Source of the DNA: Chloroflexota bacterium
GTDB taxonomy: Bacteria > Chloroflexota > Limnocylindria > Limnocylindrales > CSP1-4
Direction: 5' to 3'
NCBI GenBank assembly: GCA_021783095.1
Contig: JAJXUG010000019.1
Span: forward strand, 1-64,000
DNA length: 64,000 nucleotides
Part shown: piece by piece, positions 21,525 to 31,470 of the stretch
Position numbering within the stretch: the stretch's first letter is position 1
Layout: every line of letters begins with the position of its first letter
Position numbers and translations under genes: made by a program
The notes under the pieces: generated by a model
The model's input: only the letters and a program-made list of their open reading frames with translations
Told to the model about the DNA's origin: nothing
Database searches by the model: none

Positions 21525-22673
21525 GTGCTAGTGAAATCGCTATCAGTCACCTCCCGCGCCGCGCACAAACCGGCCACGATCAAAGACGTCGCGGCCCGGG
21601 CAGGCGTCTCGATGGCTACGGTGTCGCGGTTCCTCAACGGCAACCGGGTCCGGGAGGCCCAGCGCATCGGCGAGGCGATCGAGGCGCTGACGTTCCGGCC
21701 GAACCAGCTCGCCCGGAGTCTGAAGTCGGGCTCCACGCAAACCATCGGCGTGTTGGTGCCGGACATCTCGAACCCGTTCTTCGCGGACATCGTGAAGGGC
21801 ATCGAGTCCGTCATGCGGGCCGGCGAATACAGTCTGCTCCTCTGCAACACCGACGAGAACGTTGAGCGGGAGCGGACAGTCATCAACCTCCTGCTGCAGA
21901 AGCAGGTCGACGGGATCCTGATGGCCCCTGCGACGGAGTGGTCGGACGCGCCGCTCATGCTCCGTGCGCGCCACGTCCCGGTCGTGCTCATCGATCGGCG
22001 GATCGAGGCTGATGACTTCGACGTGGTGCTGGTGGACAACGTCAACGGTGCTGCCCAGGCGGCCGAGTATCTGGTTTCGCTGGGCCATGAGCGGATCGCG
22101 ATGGTCTCGGGCCCGCTCGACACCACGCCGGGACGGGAGCGGTACGAGGGGTTTCTTCAGGGACTTCGGGCCACAGGCCACGAACTCGATGAGCGCTACC
22201 TGGAGGTAGCGGACTTCCGCGAGGACGGCGGCTACCAAGCCGCCCTGCGTCGGTTGGCCATGCAGCCGGCACCCACCGCCATCTTTGTGTCGAATAATCT
22301 GATGTCGGTCGGCGCCCTCCGCGCTATCTACAACCTGGGGATCCGTATCCCCTCGGAGATCTCGTTTGTCGGCTTCGACGATCTCGCGCTGGCCGAGCTC
22401 ACCTCCCCGCCCCTCACGGTGATCTCCCGCCCGAGCACAGAGCAGGGCGTGCTCGCGATGCGCCTGCTGAAGTTTCGGATGGAGGACACGGCGGAGGCCG
22501 CGCCCCGGAAGATTGTGCTCGAAACCCGCCTGACGGTCCGAGGGTCGTGCGCGAGCCCGCCGGCCGAACCGACCCTGGCAGGCGGACTCGCGTTGTCAAC
22601 GGGCGCCCCGGCCCGCGGGGTCGTAGGCGGTCCCCAAAGGGCGCACGAACCGGCGTCGACCGGGACACTGTGA
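21525..22673 (+). CDS. LacI-family transcriptional regulator
   Basis: HTH ATIKDVAARAGVSMATVSRFLNGN plus periplasmic-binding-protein-like sensor (IGVLVPDISNPFFADIVKGIE); GTG start as in the track, a slightly later start is possible. Confidence 0.92.
   Translation: MLVKSLSVTSRAAHKPATIKDVAARAGVSMATVSRFLNGNRVREAQRIGEAIEALTFRPNQLARSLKSGSTQTIGVLVPDISNPFFADIVKGIESVMRAGEYSLLLCNTDENVERERTVINLLLQKQVDGILMAPATEWSDAPLMLRARHVPVVLIDRRIEADDFDVVLVDNVNGAAQAAEYLVSLGHERIAMVSGPLDTTPGRERYEGFLQGLRATGHELDERYLEVADFREDGGYQAALRRLAMQPAPTAIFVSNNLMSVGALRAIYNLGIRIPSEISFVGFDDLALAELTSPPLTVISRPSTEQGVLAMRLLKFRMEDTAEAAPRKIVLETRLTVRGSCASPPAEPTLAGGLALSTGAPARGVVGGPQRAHEPASTGTL
21531..21550. promoter_or_regulatory. Possible LacI-family operator at the regulator's own 5' end
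   Basis: gtgaaatcgctatcagtcac; GTGA...TCAC ends, shares AGTGAAATCG with the site at 24093-24121; TTGACG lies upstream at 21503. Confidence 0.4.
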
Positions 22674-22706
22674 CCGGATCGTTTCCGGCACGGCTGGAGG
22701 CACGGG

Positions 22707-23051
22707 ATGGTCAAGCTGATTGCGCTGTTGAAGCGGAAGCCCAACCTGACGCGACAAGAGTTTGAACGGCGCTGGCTGGAGGAGCACACACAGATCTCGG
22801 GGCGGCTTCCGGGACTGCTTGCCTACCGGATCAACCTGGCCACCGGCCGCCAACCGGAGGGCAGCGAGGCGGAGCCGATCTATGACGGCACGGCCGAAAT
22901 GTGGTGGGAGAGCATCGATGCCATGGAGAACGCCTTCGAGAGCGCGATCGGGGTCGCCGCGGGCGCCGACGCCGACCAGTTCGCCGATGTCAGAATCCAC
23001 GTATATACCGACGAGCACGTCATCATTCCGGGTCCGACAGACGCCGCCTGA
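22707..23051 (+). CDS. EthD-domain-like small protein
   Basis: MVKLIALLKRKPNLTRQEFERRWLEEHTQISGRLPGLLAYRIN, typical EthD dimeric alpha-beta barrel pattern. Confidence 0.75.
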   Translation: MVKLIALLKRKPNLTRQEFERRWLEEHTQISGRLPGLLAYRINLATGRQPEGSEAEPIYDGTAEMWWESIDAMENAFESAIGVAAGADADQFADVRIHVYTDEHVIIPGPTDAA

Positions 23052-23102
23052 CGAGGCGGCATGGGCCCGTCCGTCGCATTGATCGCGAGGTGAGCAGATC
23101 CC

Positions 23103-24041
23103 ATGGCGAGCCAGCCCCGCATCTGCGTCGTCGGCAGCTGCATGATCGACCTGATCTCAAGAGTCCCGCGGCTGCCGACGCTGGGGGAGACGCTGATGGG
23201 GCACTCCTTCCACATGGGATACGGCGGCAAGGGCGCGAACCAGGCCACGGCCGCCGCCAAGCTCGGCGCCCGTGTGTCGATGGTCGCCAGGGTCGGCAAC
23301 GACGTCTTCGGCGAGGGGACCCTTGAGAACTTCCACTCTCATGGCATCGACACCCGGTTTGTGCTGGTGGACCGCGAGCGGTTCTCGGGTGTCGCGCCGA
23401 TCTTTGTGGACGACCACGCCGCGAACGTGATTGTCATCGTCCCGGGAGCGAACTTCGGCCTCACGCCCGACGACGTCCGCGCCGCCCGCTCCGAGATCGG
23501 CCAGGCGGACGTCATCTGTTGTCAGCTCGAAGTCCCCGTGGAGACGACCCTGGAGGCGCTTCGAATCGCGCGCGATGCGGGTGTCACGACAATCCTGAAC
23601 CCCGCCCCAGCAGCACCGCTGCCGGACGAGCTCCTGTCCCTCGTCGATATCTGCGTGCCGAACGAGGTCGAGATCCAGATGCTCACCGGTCACTCCGCGC
23701 AGACGATCGAGGACGCCGAGCGCGCGGCGCAGGTCCTTCGCGCGCGGGGACCCCGCGACGTGATCGTCACCCTGGGAAGCCGCGGCTCGCTCATTGCGAC
23801 CGCCGAAGCTGGCCACCATGTGCCGGCGGTGCCGGTGGACGCCGTGGATCCGACAGGCGCGGGCGACGAGTTTATCGGGGCCCTGGCGGTGTTCTTGGCC
23901 GAAGGCCGCCCGATGGCAGAGGCGGTGCGGGGGGCTGGCGCCGCCGCTGCATTGTCGGTCACCCGCATCGGAACCCAGGTCTCGTTTCCGCCTCGAGAGG
24001 AACTCGATAGGTTCCTGAGGTCGCACGAATCGCAAGCCTGA
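23103..24041 (+). CDS. PfkB-family carbohydrate kinase (ribokinase-like)
   Basis: GYGGKGANQATAAAKLGARVSMVARVGNDVFG and DPTGAGDEFIGALAVFLAEG signatures. Confidence 0.92.
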   Translation: MASQPRICVVGSCMIDLISRVPRLPTLGETLMGHSFHMGYGGKGANQATAAAKLGARVSMVARVGNDVFGEGTLENFHSHGIDTRFVLVDRERFSGVAPIFVDDHAANVIVIVPGANFGLTPDDVRAARSEIGQADVICCQLEVPVETTLEALRIARDAGVTTILNPAPAAPLPDELLSLVDICVPNEVEIQMLTGHSAQTIEDAERAAQVLRARGPRDVIVTLGSRGSLIATAEAGHHVPAVPVDAVDPTGAGDEFIGALAVFLAEGRPMAEAVRGAGAAAALSVTRIGTQVSFPPREELDRFLRSHESQA

Positions 24042-24092
24042 CAGACCGTCGTCAGCGGTCGACCCCCTTGACGACCGGGATAAGCTCGCCAA

Positions 24093-24121
24093 GTGAAATC
24101 GATATGGGTAATCGATCTCAC
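24093..24121. promoter_or_regulatory. Near-palindromic LacI-type operator upstream of the ABC transporter operon
   Basis: GTGAAATCGAT-N7-ATCGATCTCAC; arms match at 10 of 11 positions; TTGACG at 24068-24073. Confidence 0.6.
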
Positions 24122-24147
24122 CTCCGGCCTACGATAGGAGTGATGGG

Positions 24148-25242
24148 GTGTCCCGCGTCACGCTGAAACATCTCGCGAGGTCCTTCGGGCCGGTGGTAGC
24201 CGTTCGAGACTTGTCGCTCGAGATCCCCGACGGCACCCTGCTCTGCCTTCTCGGACCGTCAGGCAGTGGCAAGACCACGACCCTGCGCCTCATTGCCGGG
24301 TTGGAGCGGCCCGACAGCGGTGAGATCTGGCTGGACGAAGACGAGATCACCGGCCTCGAACCCAGAGACAGGCACGTCGGCGTGATGTTCCAAGGATACG
24401 CGCTGTACCCTCAAATGTCGGTAGAGGACAATATCGCCTACCCCCTCAAGGTGCGGGGCACGCCGCGGGCCGAGCGAGGCGCCAGGGTCGCAGAGGTCGC
24501 TCGCCTCCTCGAGATCGACGGGCTGCTGGGCCGAGGCGTGCAGGAGATATCCGGGGGCCAGCAGCAACGGGTCGCACTCGCGCGGGCGATCGTCCAGCGG
24601 CCGCGGTTGTTCTTGCTCGATGAGCCGATCTCCAACCTCGACGCGGTCTTGCGCAGCACCATGCGCGCCGAGATTCGTCGTCTTCAGAAGATGCTGGGGG
24701 CGACGACTGTGGTGGTCAGCCACGACCAACTGGACGCGCTCGCGATGGCCGATCTGATCGCGATCATGAAGGACGGCGTGATCCAGCAGCTGGGCACGCC
24801 CGACGACGTTTATGACCGGCCGACCAACACGTTCGTGGCGCGGTTCATCGGCGAGCCCCAGATGAACCTGCTGCCGGCCACCATCGAGCCGCGTGACGGC
24901 CTTGTCGGGGCGCGCGTTCTAGGCCACTGGCTGTCAGTGACGGACCAAGCACGAGGCGGGTTGGCGTCGGCGACCGCGCCCGAGGTTCGGCTGGGAGTCA
25001 GGCCCCGCGCGATACGCATCCATCGGGACGCCGCTCCCGACCGCATCGGAGCCACGGTCTATCTCGCGGCGCCGGAGGGATCGCGCGTGATCTATCAGTT
25101 CCAGATCGACGGGAGCCGACTCACGGTCCAGGCCGAGCCGGAGTTCCGCCTGAGGGAAGGGGAGGAGGTGCACCTGGAACTTCGGCCAGAGTCGCTCCAT
25201 TTCTTCGCTACGGGTTCGGATGTCGGAGCCCGACTAGCGTGA
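24148..25242 (+). CDS. Sugar ABC transporter ATP-binding protein (MalK/UgpC type)
   Basis: Walker A GPSGSGKTT, signature ISGGQQQRVALARA, Walker B LFLLDEPISNLD, C-terminal TOBE-like region. Confidence 0.93.
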   Translation: MSRVTLKHLARSFGPVVAVRDLSLEIPDGTLLCLLGPSGSGKTTTLRLIAGLERPDSGEIWLDEDEITGLEPRDRHVGVMFQGYALYPQMSVEDNIAYPLKVRGTPRAERGARVAEVARLLEIDGLLGRGVQEISGGQQQRVALARAIVQRPRLFLLDEPISNLDAVLRSTMRAEIRRLQKMLGATTVVVSHDQLDALAMADLIAIMKDGVIQQLGTPDDVYDRPTNTFVARFIGEPQMNLLPATIEPRDGLVGARVLGHWLSVTDQARGGLASATAPEVRLGVRPRAIRIHRDAAPDRIGATVYLAAPEGSRVIYQFQIDGSRLTVQAEPEFRLREGEEVHLELRPESLHFFATGSDVGARLA

Positions 25243-25264
25243 TCGTGTCTGGAGGAGGCCCGCG

Positions 25265-26677
25265 ATGATGGATACCGCACCGATGAGTCGACGTCGATTC
25301 ATAACCTTGGGCGCCCGGGCGGGTGCCGCCGTCGCCGTGGGCGGTGCGGCGGCCGGGCTAGTCGAAGCTTGCGCCAGTTCGCCGACCGCCTCGGCCGGCA
25401 CGAGCGCCCCGTCAGGCACCGTCGCGGTCGAGATCGACGAGGGCCAGAACGCCAGCCCGTTCCAGTGGTTCAACGCCGACATGAACTCCAAGTTCGGGGC
25501 GACCACCAACATCGTCGGCCTGCCGTTCGTGGGCCAGTACGAGAAGATCGTCTCCGAGATGATGACGCGCAGCAGCGTCTACGACGTGCTGGTGTTTCCG
25601 CCCCAGATGCTCGGCGACTTCGTCAGCAACGGCTTCCTGACCCCCCTGTCGGATCTGGGCAAGGAGTCGGATTTCAACCTGGCTGACGTCCTGCCCGCCT
25701 ACCGCGATCCCAACCTGCGTCGCAACGGCAAGCTCTATGCCGCCACCTACGACGGCGACATCCTGCAGATGACGTACCGGAAGGACATCTTCGACGCGGC
25801 CGGGATCACACAGCTGCCGCAGACATGGGACGACTACGTCAGCCTCGCGAAGGAACTGCACAAACCCCCCGCGCAGTACGGCAACGCGTTCCTGGCAGCG
25901 CGCGGTTTCAGCTATGGGTGGTTCATAAACATCTTCGCGGCTCTGGGCGGCAAATGGTTCACGCCTGACATGAAGCCCGCGATCAACACCGATCAGGGTG
26001 TCCAGGCCCTTCAAACCCTGGTCAACCTCAAGCAATATGCACCCCCCAACATCTTGCAGATCGGCTATCCAGAGCTCAACGAGGCCTACCTGAACGGATC
26101 CACTGCGATGGTGGTGCAGTGGGACGACCTTGCCCTGAAGGCGGAGGATCCGAGCCAGAGCAAGGTGGTCGGCAAGAACGCGTATGCCCCGTGCCCGGTG
26201 CGGAGCTACATGCTCTACGGGAGGGTGATGGCTGTCTCCGCGTTCTCGAAGAACCAGCAGAACGCCTACAAGGTCATCCAGTACATGAACAGTTCCGACG
26301 TCAGCATCAAGGACGTCTACGACCCCAAGGCAGGCGAGGACCCCTTCCGCCTGTCGCATCTCGATCCGACCAAGGTCAAGGACCACCTCGGCACGGCGTC
26401 GATGCCGCCGGCGCAGGCCCAGAGTTATGTCTCCGCGATCAAGGCTGGCCTGACCACGGGCTATCCGGAGCTGTCGATCCCCGGCGCCCCTCGGTACCTG
26501 GACATCCTAGATCTGTTCGTGAGCGAGGCGCTGGCTGGGAGCCTCACGCCGTCCCAGGCCCTGACTCAGGCCGCTTCCGAGTGGGACAACATCACCTCGT
26601 CGCTTGGTCAGGACAACCAAGTCAAGGCCTACGCTGACTGGGTCAACAGCTTCCACGCGGCAGGCGTGAGTTACTGA
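25265..26677 (+). CDS. ABC transporter extracellular solute-binding protein (Tat-type lipoprotein)
   Basis: Twin-arginine SRRRFITLG, lipobox LVEAC, solute-binding-protein-like body; between ATPase and permease genes. Confidence 0.88.
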   Translation: MMDTAPMSRRRFITLGARAGAAVAVGGAAAGLVEACASSPTASAGTSAPSGTVAVEIDEGQNASPFQWFNADMNSKFGATTNIVGLPFVGQYEKIVSEMMTRSSVYDVLVFPPQMLGDFVSNGFLTPLSDLGKESDFNLADVLPAYRDPNLRRNGKLYAATYDGDILQMTYRKDIFDAAGITQLPQTWDDYVSLAKELHKPPAQYGNAFLAARGFSYGWFINIFAALGGKWFTPDMKPAINTDQGVQALQTLVNLKQYAPPNILQIGYPELNEAYLNGSTAMVVQWDDLALKAEDPSQSKVVGKNAYAPCPVRSYMLYGRVMAVSAFSKNQQNAYKVIQYMNSSDVSIKDVYDPKAGEDPFRLSHLDPTKVKDHLGTASMPPAQAQSYVSAIKAGLTTGYPELSIPGAPRYLDILDLFVSEALAGSLTPSQALTQAASEWDNITSSLGQDNQVKAYADWVNSFHAAGVSY

Positions 26678-26717
26678 TCCGGGAAGGCAGGTAACGCTGG
26701 CGCACGAGGGAGTTCCG

Positions 26718-27653
26718 ATGACAGCACTCGCGCGTCGCCGTTCACGATGGTCGGGAGGGCGGCGCTTCGCCCTCCTGGCCGTTCTGCCCGCGACTCTCGT
26801 TCTCGTCGCGCTGAGCATCTTTCCGCTGCTCTACTCCCTGCGACTCTCGTTCACCGACCAACAGCTGCTTTCGCTCCTACCGGCGCGTTTCGTTGGTCTC
26901 GCCAACTATGCCCAGCTGCTCCAGGACCGCCTGTTTTGGAGCAGCCTGCTGGTCACCGCCGCCTTCGCGGCCTCCGTCGTGACCGTGCAGCTAGGAGTCG
27001 GGCTGGCTCTCGCGCTCGCGCTTCGCCGGATGCCTCGGTACCAGCAGTTTCTCGCGACCCTGCTGCTCATCCCCAGCATCCTCTCGTCGTCGGTCGCCTC
27101 GTTCCAGTGGCGATCGCTGTTCGACTACAGCTCGGGCCCATTGAACTTCTTCCTCGGCGCGCTGCACCTTCCACTCCTTGCTTGGACCGCTGACCCACGA
27201 CTGGCACTGCCGTCGCTGATCCTCGTGGACTTCTGGCAATGGACGCCGTTCGTGACGCTCCTCCTGCTGGCAGGGCTCCACGCGCTCCCAGCGCCGGTCT
27301 TCGAGGCGGCGCGCGTAGACGGGTCGACAGGATGGCAGCTCCTGCGCTACCAGACCCTGCCCTTGCTGCGGCGCGTCATCGCGATCACGGTGATCCTTCG
27401 GCTCATCGGGGCGTTCAAGGTGTTCGACATCATCTACGTGCTGACGGCCGGCGGTCCCGGCTCAACGACCGAAAGCCTCGCCTTCTACAACTACGTGCAA
27501 GGGTTCCGATACTTCAGCGTTGGCTATAGCGCGGCCATGTCGTACGTCAGTGTGATCCTCGTGATCGTCCTGGCACGTGCAATCCTTGGGTACATGGAGC
27601 GACCGGTCGGCCGCGCCGCCGCTCCCGACGCGACCGGCGAGGCGGCGGTATGA
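26718..27653 (+). CDS. Sugar ABC transporter permease
   Basis: EAARVDGSTGWQLLRYQTLPLLRR EAA motif, multiple TM segments. Confidence 0.92.
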   Translation: MTALARRRSRWSGGRRFALLAVLPATLVLVALSIFPLLYSLRLSFTDQQLLSLLPARFVGLANYAQLLQDRLFWSSLLVTAAFAASVVTVQLGVGLALALALRRMPRYQQFLATLLLIPSILSSSVASFQWRSLFDYSSGPLNFFLGALHLPLLAWTADPRLALPSLILVDFWQWTPFVTLLLLAGLHALPAPVFEAARVDGSTGWQLLRYQTLPLLRRVIAITVILRLIGAFKVFDIIYVLTAGGPGSTTESLAFYNYVQGFRYFSVGYSAAMSYVSVILVIVLARAILGYMERPVGRAAAPDATGEAAV

Positions 27654-28534
27654 GCCGCGCGGCGGTAACGCCTCCGGGGCCCGCCGGGCCCCCGTTCCCG
27701 CGATCGGTGGCCCGCGGTCGAGCAGGCCTCTGGGCGTCCATCGTGGGCGTGGCGATCGGGCTGCTCTTCTTCCTATTCCCCGTCTACTGGATGCTCGTCA
27801 CGTCCGTGAAGCCGCCGAGCGAGTGGCTCACGAACCCGCCGGTGTTCATCCCCGACCAGCTGTATTTTCAGAATTACACGGACGCCCTCTTCAACTGGGG
27901 TGGCCTTAAGGGTCTGGTGGATAGTGGGTTCGTCGCAGTCAGCGCCACGGCGATCGGCATGGTGCTGGGGACGCTTGCGGCGTACGCTCTGGCGCGCTTC
28001 CGCATCGGCGGCACGAACCTGTCGTTCTTCATCCTCAGCCTGCTGTTCATGCCACCGGTCGCCATCGGGATCCCGATGTTCCTCTTCTGGTCCGCCCTCG
28101 GACTCGTCGATACGCACCTCGCTCTGGTAGTGCAGTATCTGACGTTCACCATCCCGTTCGTCGCGTGGGTCATGAAGGGCTTCTTCGAGGACCTGCCGGT
28201 GGATCGCGAGGAATCGGCGCTGGTCAACGGCGCGAGCCGGCTGCGGGCGTTCTGGGACGTGGTGCTGCCGAACGCCCGGCCAGCGCTGGTGGCCACAGCC
28301 CTGCTCGCGTTCATCTTCAATTGGAACGAGTTCAGCATCGCCGTCCTGCTATCGCGCGGCCGCGTCACGACGCTCCCGTTCATCCTCCCAACGATGATGG
28401 AGTCGCACTACGTGCTATGGGGCGACATCGCCGCCATGGCCGCCCTCGGCGCGCTACCCGTGGTGATCATCGCGTTTCTCCTTCAGCGATACCTGGTACG
28501 GGGGCTCTCCTTCGGCGCAATCCGCAGCGAGTAG
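27650..28534 (+). CDS. Carbohydrate ABC transporter permease
   Basis: EESALVNGASRLRAFWDVVLPNARPAL EAA motif; 4-bp ATGA overlap with upstream permease. Confidence 0.92.
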   Translation: MSRAAVTPPGPAGPPFPRSVARGRAGLWASIVGVAIGLLFFLFPVYWMLVTSVKPPSEWLTNPPVFIPDQLYFQNYTDALFNWGGLKGLVDSGFVAVSATAIGMVLGTLAAYALARFRIGGTNLSFFILSLLFMPPVAIGIPMFLFWSALGLVDTHLALVVQYLTFTIPFVAWVMKGFFEDLPVDREESALVNGASRLRAFWDVVLPNARPALVATALLAFIFNWNEFSIAVLLSRGRVTTLPFILPTMMESHYVLWGDIAAMAALGALPVVIIAFLLQRYLVRGLSFGAIRSE

Positions 28535-28687
28535 CTCGACAGGGGCGGGCAGCGCTCGGCCCCATAGCGTCCGTAGCGCGCAGGGAAGGCGGTCGCTGAC
28601 CGACTCCGAAGCATCGCCCAGGGCAGGCGACCCGGCCCGTGTAGCAGTGAACGGTCGGCCGACTTGACGCGCCGACGAAGCAGTCCG

Positions 28688-30103
28688 TCAGGACCCCGCT
28701 GCCGTCGGGTCCGTCGGTCCCGCGTCCGCGCCGCCTTGATCGCCCGACGTCGCGCCCGCGGCCGTCGCGGCCGCCAAGGCCGGCCGATACGGGGCCCGGA
28801 GTGCGCCGGCCTCCGTCAGGATGGCGGCCAGGAGCTCCGCGGGGACGACGTCGACGGATGGGTTGACTGCCCACGCACCCTCCGGCGCGATTCGCCGCCC
28901 GCCCAGCGAAAGCAGCTCGGCTCCCGGACGCGGCTCGGCCCGCAGCGCGCCACCGTCCTCAGCCTCCGCATCGAAGGTGGAAATGGGTGCGGTGACGATG
29001 AACGGGATGGCGTGCCGTTCGGCGACGACCGCGAGCCCATAGCTCCCCGGATCGCAGGTGATGTCGCCGTTGCGGGCGACCGCCTCCACGCCGACGATGA
29101 CGACATCGACCCCGCCTCGGGCCAGGAGGCCTGCTGCCGCGCCGTCGGCGACCAGCACGAACGGGACTCCGGCCCGGGCGAGCTCCCAAGCCACCAGTCG
29201 GGCACCAGCCAGCCAGGGCCGGCTCTCGGCCACAAGGACGTGCACGGCGCCCCCGCCGTCGTGGACTGCGCCAACTACGGCGAGCGCAGTGCCCGCCTGC
29301 CCACCGGCGAGCGCGCCGATGCTGCCGATCGTCAGGATGCGGAGTGCGCCCCTCGCCGCGCCTGCCCGATCCGCCGCGAGGAGCGCCGCGCCGTGGGCGA
29401 CAAGGCGGTCGTGTCCCCTAAGCGCCTCGCTGATGATCGCCTCGGCCTCGTGGCGGAGGGCCGCGGCCACGCTGGCGCCATCCTCCCGACGTTCGCCGAG
29501 GGCGGCGAAGCGGGCCAGCATCCGGTCCATCGCGTTGCGCACCGGCGCCGCGGTCGGGGCCGCGTTCCGGAGCAGGTTCGCGGTCGCGGAGAGGATCGCG
29601 CGGCGCACGTTCGGCGACGCGAGGATCGAGCGTCGGGCGGTGAGGGCGAGCCCGCACGCGGCCACCTGGCCAAGCAGCGGAGCGCCGCGGACGACGGACT
29701 CTCGGACCGCCCGGGCGACGTCCTCGCCGGAGAGGCAGACGATCTCGACGAGTTCATCGGGAAGCCGGCGCTGGTCCAGCAGGACCACCTGCTCCGGCTC
29801 GAGGCGGAAGGCGCTCCGGAACCCGGCGGATGGGTCGCCGGGCGCTGCGCCCGTGACGGCGACCCGTGCCGGCGGCGCATCGGTGGGCCCGAGGAGCGCG
29901 CCTGCCATCCCGCCCGAAGTCTCGCGCAGGGCCCCGGCCCCCTCGACGACAGTGGCCGCGGTCCTCATCGCCTCGGTCGCGAACGATCGGAAGAACCGCC
30001 GGCGGTCCAGCCGGCGCGCCTCTTCGGACTCGACTGCCGGGGCTACGGGCGAGATCGCGCCGGGCGCGGGCGACTCGGGCGCGGGACGCCGCTCGTCGGT
30101 CAC
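28688..30103 (-). CDS. eIF2B / MtnA-like (aldose-phosphate isomerase superfamily) protein
   Basis: GSIGALAGGQAGTALAVVGAVHDGGGAVHVLVAESRPWLAGARLVAWELARAGVPFVLVADGAAAGLLARGGVDVVIVGVEAVARNGDI. Confidence 0.75.
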   Translation of the reverse strand: MTDERRPAPESPAPGAISPVAPAVESEEARRLDRRRFFRSFATEAMRTAATVVEGAGALRETSGGMAGALLGPTDAPPARVAVTGAAPGDPSAGFRSAFRLEPEQVVLLDQRRLPDELVEIVCLSGEDVARAVRESVVRGAPLLGQVAACGLALTARRSILASPNVRRAILSATANLLRNAAPTAAPVRNAMDRMLARFAALGERREDGASVAAALRHEAEAIISEALRGHDRLVAHGAALLAADRAGAARGALRILTIGSIGALAGGQAGTALAVVGAVHDGGGAVHVLVAESRPWLAGARLVAWELARAGVPFVLVADGAAAGLLARGGVDVVIVGVEAVARNGDITCDPGSYGLAVVAERHAIPFIVTAPISTFDAEAEDGGALRAEPRPGAELLSLGGRRIAPEGAWAVNPSVDVVPAELLAAILTEAGALRAPYRPALAAATAAGATSGDQGGADAGPTDPTAAGS

Positions 30104-31170
30104 CGAACAACCCCCTGACGGGCTGGCGTTAGTATGGGATGACGGAGGAGAGTGCGTACCCGGCGAGGCGGTCGCGCGTACCCCAACGTCTGGGCCAGAA
30201 CGCGAACCGCTGCCCGATCCAGTAGCAGCCTTCCGTGCGCTTCCTGGCCAATGGGTGCGTTCTGGATGGTGCCGTCAGCGATCCGAGACGGCTCCACCAT
30301 TGCCCAAGGCATGACGAATCCAGCGTGCAGCGCCCGTGACCGCCATCCATCGGCCACGCGCAGAGGCTTCCGGAAGGTCTGCCCGTCGAGTGTCGACTTG
30401 TTCGGCGAGAGAGGGCTGTGTCGACCGTGGGTCAGGCACATGAACCGTGACGAATCCATGGATCGCCTCGTAGCCCGGACGAGATGTGTCAGATGCGGCG
30501 AGGCCGCGTCGACGGCGCCGCCGCCCATCTCGCGCAGTCTAGCCGCAACGGCCAAGCCCCTCCTCAAGAAGCCCTGGTGGGGCCGCTGTCTGCCACGGGT
30601 TTCAACGGGCGCGTCGGCAACGGCATGGGCGACGGCGACCTGCCGCACGAATGGGCTTTCGGGGCGACGCGGGAGGCCGGCCCGGCGACCTCAACGAGAC
30701 CGATGCCTCGCCTCGGGCGGTCGTGATCGGGAGTGCATGTTCGATGTCGGGTTCTGGGCAGCTAGCGCTGGCCGGAACGCGACTGGCACTCGGCCGCCTC
30801 TCAGGGCGTCGTGCAACACAATGGCCGGGCGTCCCGCGGAGGACAACGTGCGCGCCGAGCCCCGACTGGACGTCGCCCTGACCCTGATGCTATTCGTGGC
30901 GGTTGCGTGTGCCCCGGCGGCGGGCACGGCCCCGCCGGCCGGCGGCCGCGTCGCTTGGGCGGCTGCGTCGGCCGGCCGCCTCGGCGCGAAGCGCCTCCTC
31001 GGTGCGACCCCCGAACCCCATGGCCCGCGGTCGCGATCATCCAGTCCCGCGCGCGGGGGTCCGACTCGAGCCCGGACGGGCCCGCCCTACGCGGCCCGCC
31101 CCGCGCGGGGCGTCCCGGGTAGCATCCCGGCACAGGCGCCCGAGGCGGCGCCACCCGGAGGCCTCCGCCC

Positions 31171-31296
31171 GTGCATCCTGTCTTCGGCGTCGTCATCCTG
31201 GGCGCCACCATCGCCGGGCGCGAGCTCGCCGCTGTCGGCGCCGTGGTCGTCCTGCTCATCCTCGGCGCCGTGTTCCTCATGCGCCGGGGCCGGTAG
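31171..31296 (+). CDS. Putative 41-aa single-pass membrane small protein
   Basis: GTG start with GGAGG 9 nt upstream; VHPVFGVVILGATIAGRELAAVGAVVVLLILGAVFLMRRGR; hydrophobic helix plus basic tail. Confidence 0.45.
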   Translation: MHPVFGVVILGATIAGRELAAVGAVVVLLILGAVFLMRRGR

Positions 31297-31385
31297 CCCC
31301 GGGGCGGCCGGGTCGGGTCGGTCGGTCGCGGCCGGACGGCAGCAGCACCGGCTCGGGCCTTGGGTGCGGGGGACTGTCGTCTGAC

Positions 31386-31469
31386 TGCTAATCGGCGGCT
31401 AACTTTGACAACGTTAGCCGTCGAGGTACTCTAGTGCTAACTTAGCCGCCGTTAGCCGTGAGTTAGCAC
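31386..31469 (+). promoter_or_regulatory. Promoter/operator array of Fic gene: TTGACA-N16-TACTCT with multiple TTAGC boxes
   Basis: TTGACA 31405-31410, TACTCT 31427-31432; inverted repeats CGGCTAAC(31396-31403)/GTTAGCCG(31413-31420) and GTGCTAAC(31434-31441)/GTTAGCAC(31462-31469); extra TTAGCCG at 31442 and 31452. Confidence 0.7.
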
Positions 31470-31470
31470 A

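Noticed and set aside
30100-31384. ORFs of 182 and 410 aa in the gap between the MtnA-like gene and the Fic gene
   Set aside because: Overlapping on both strands, Arg/Pro/Ala-rich, no motif or convincing start; treated as non-coding or decayed, except for the small 41-aa ORF.
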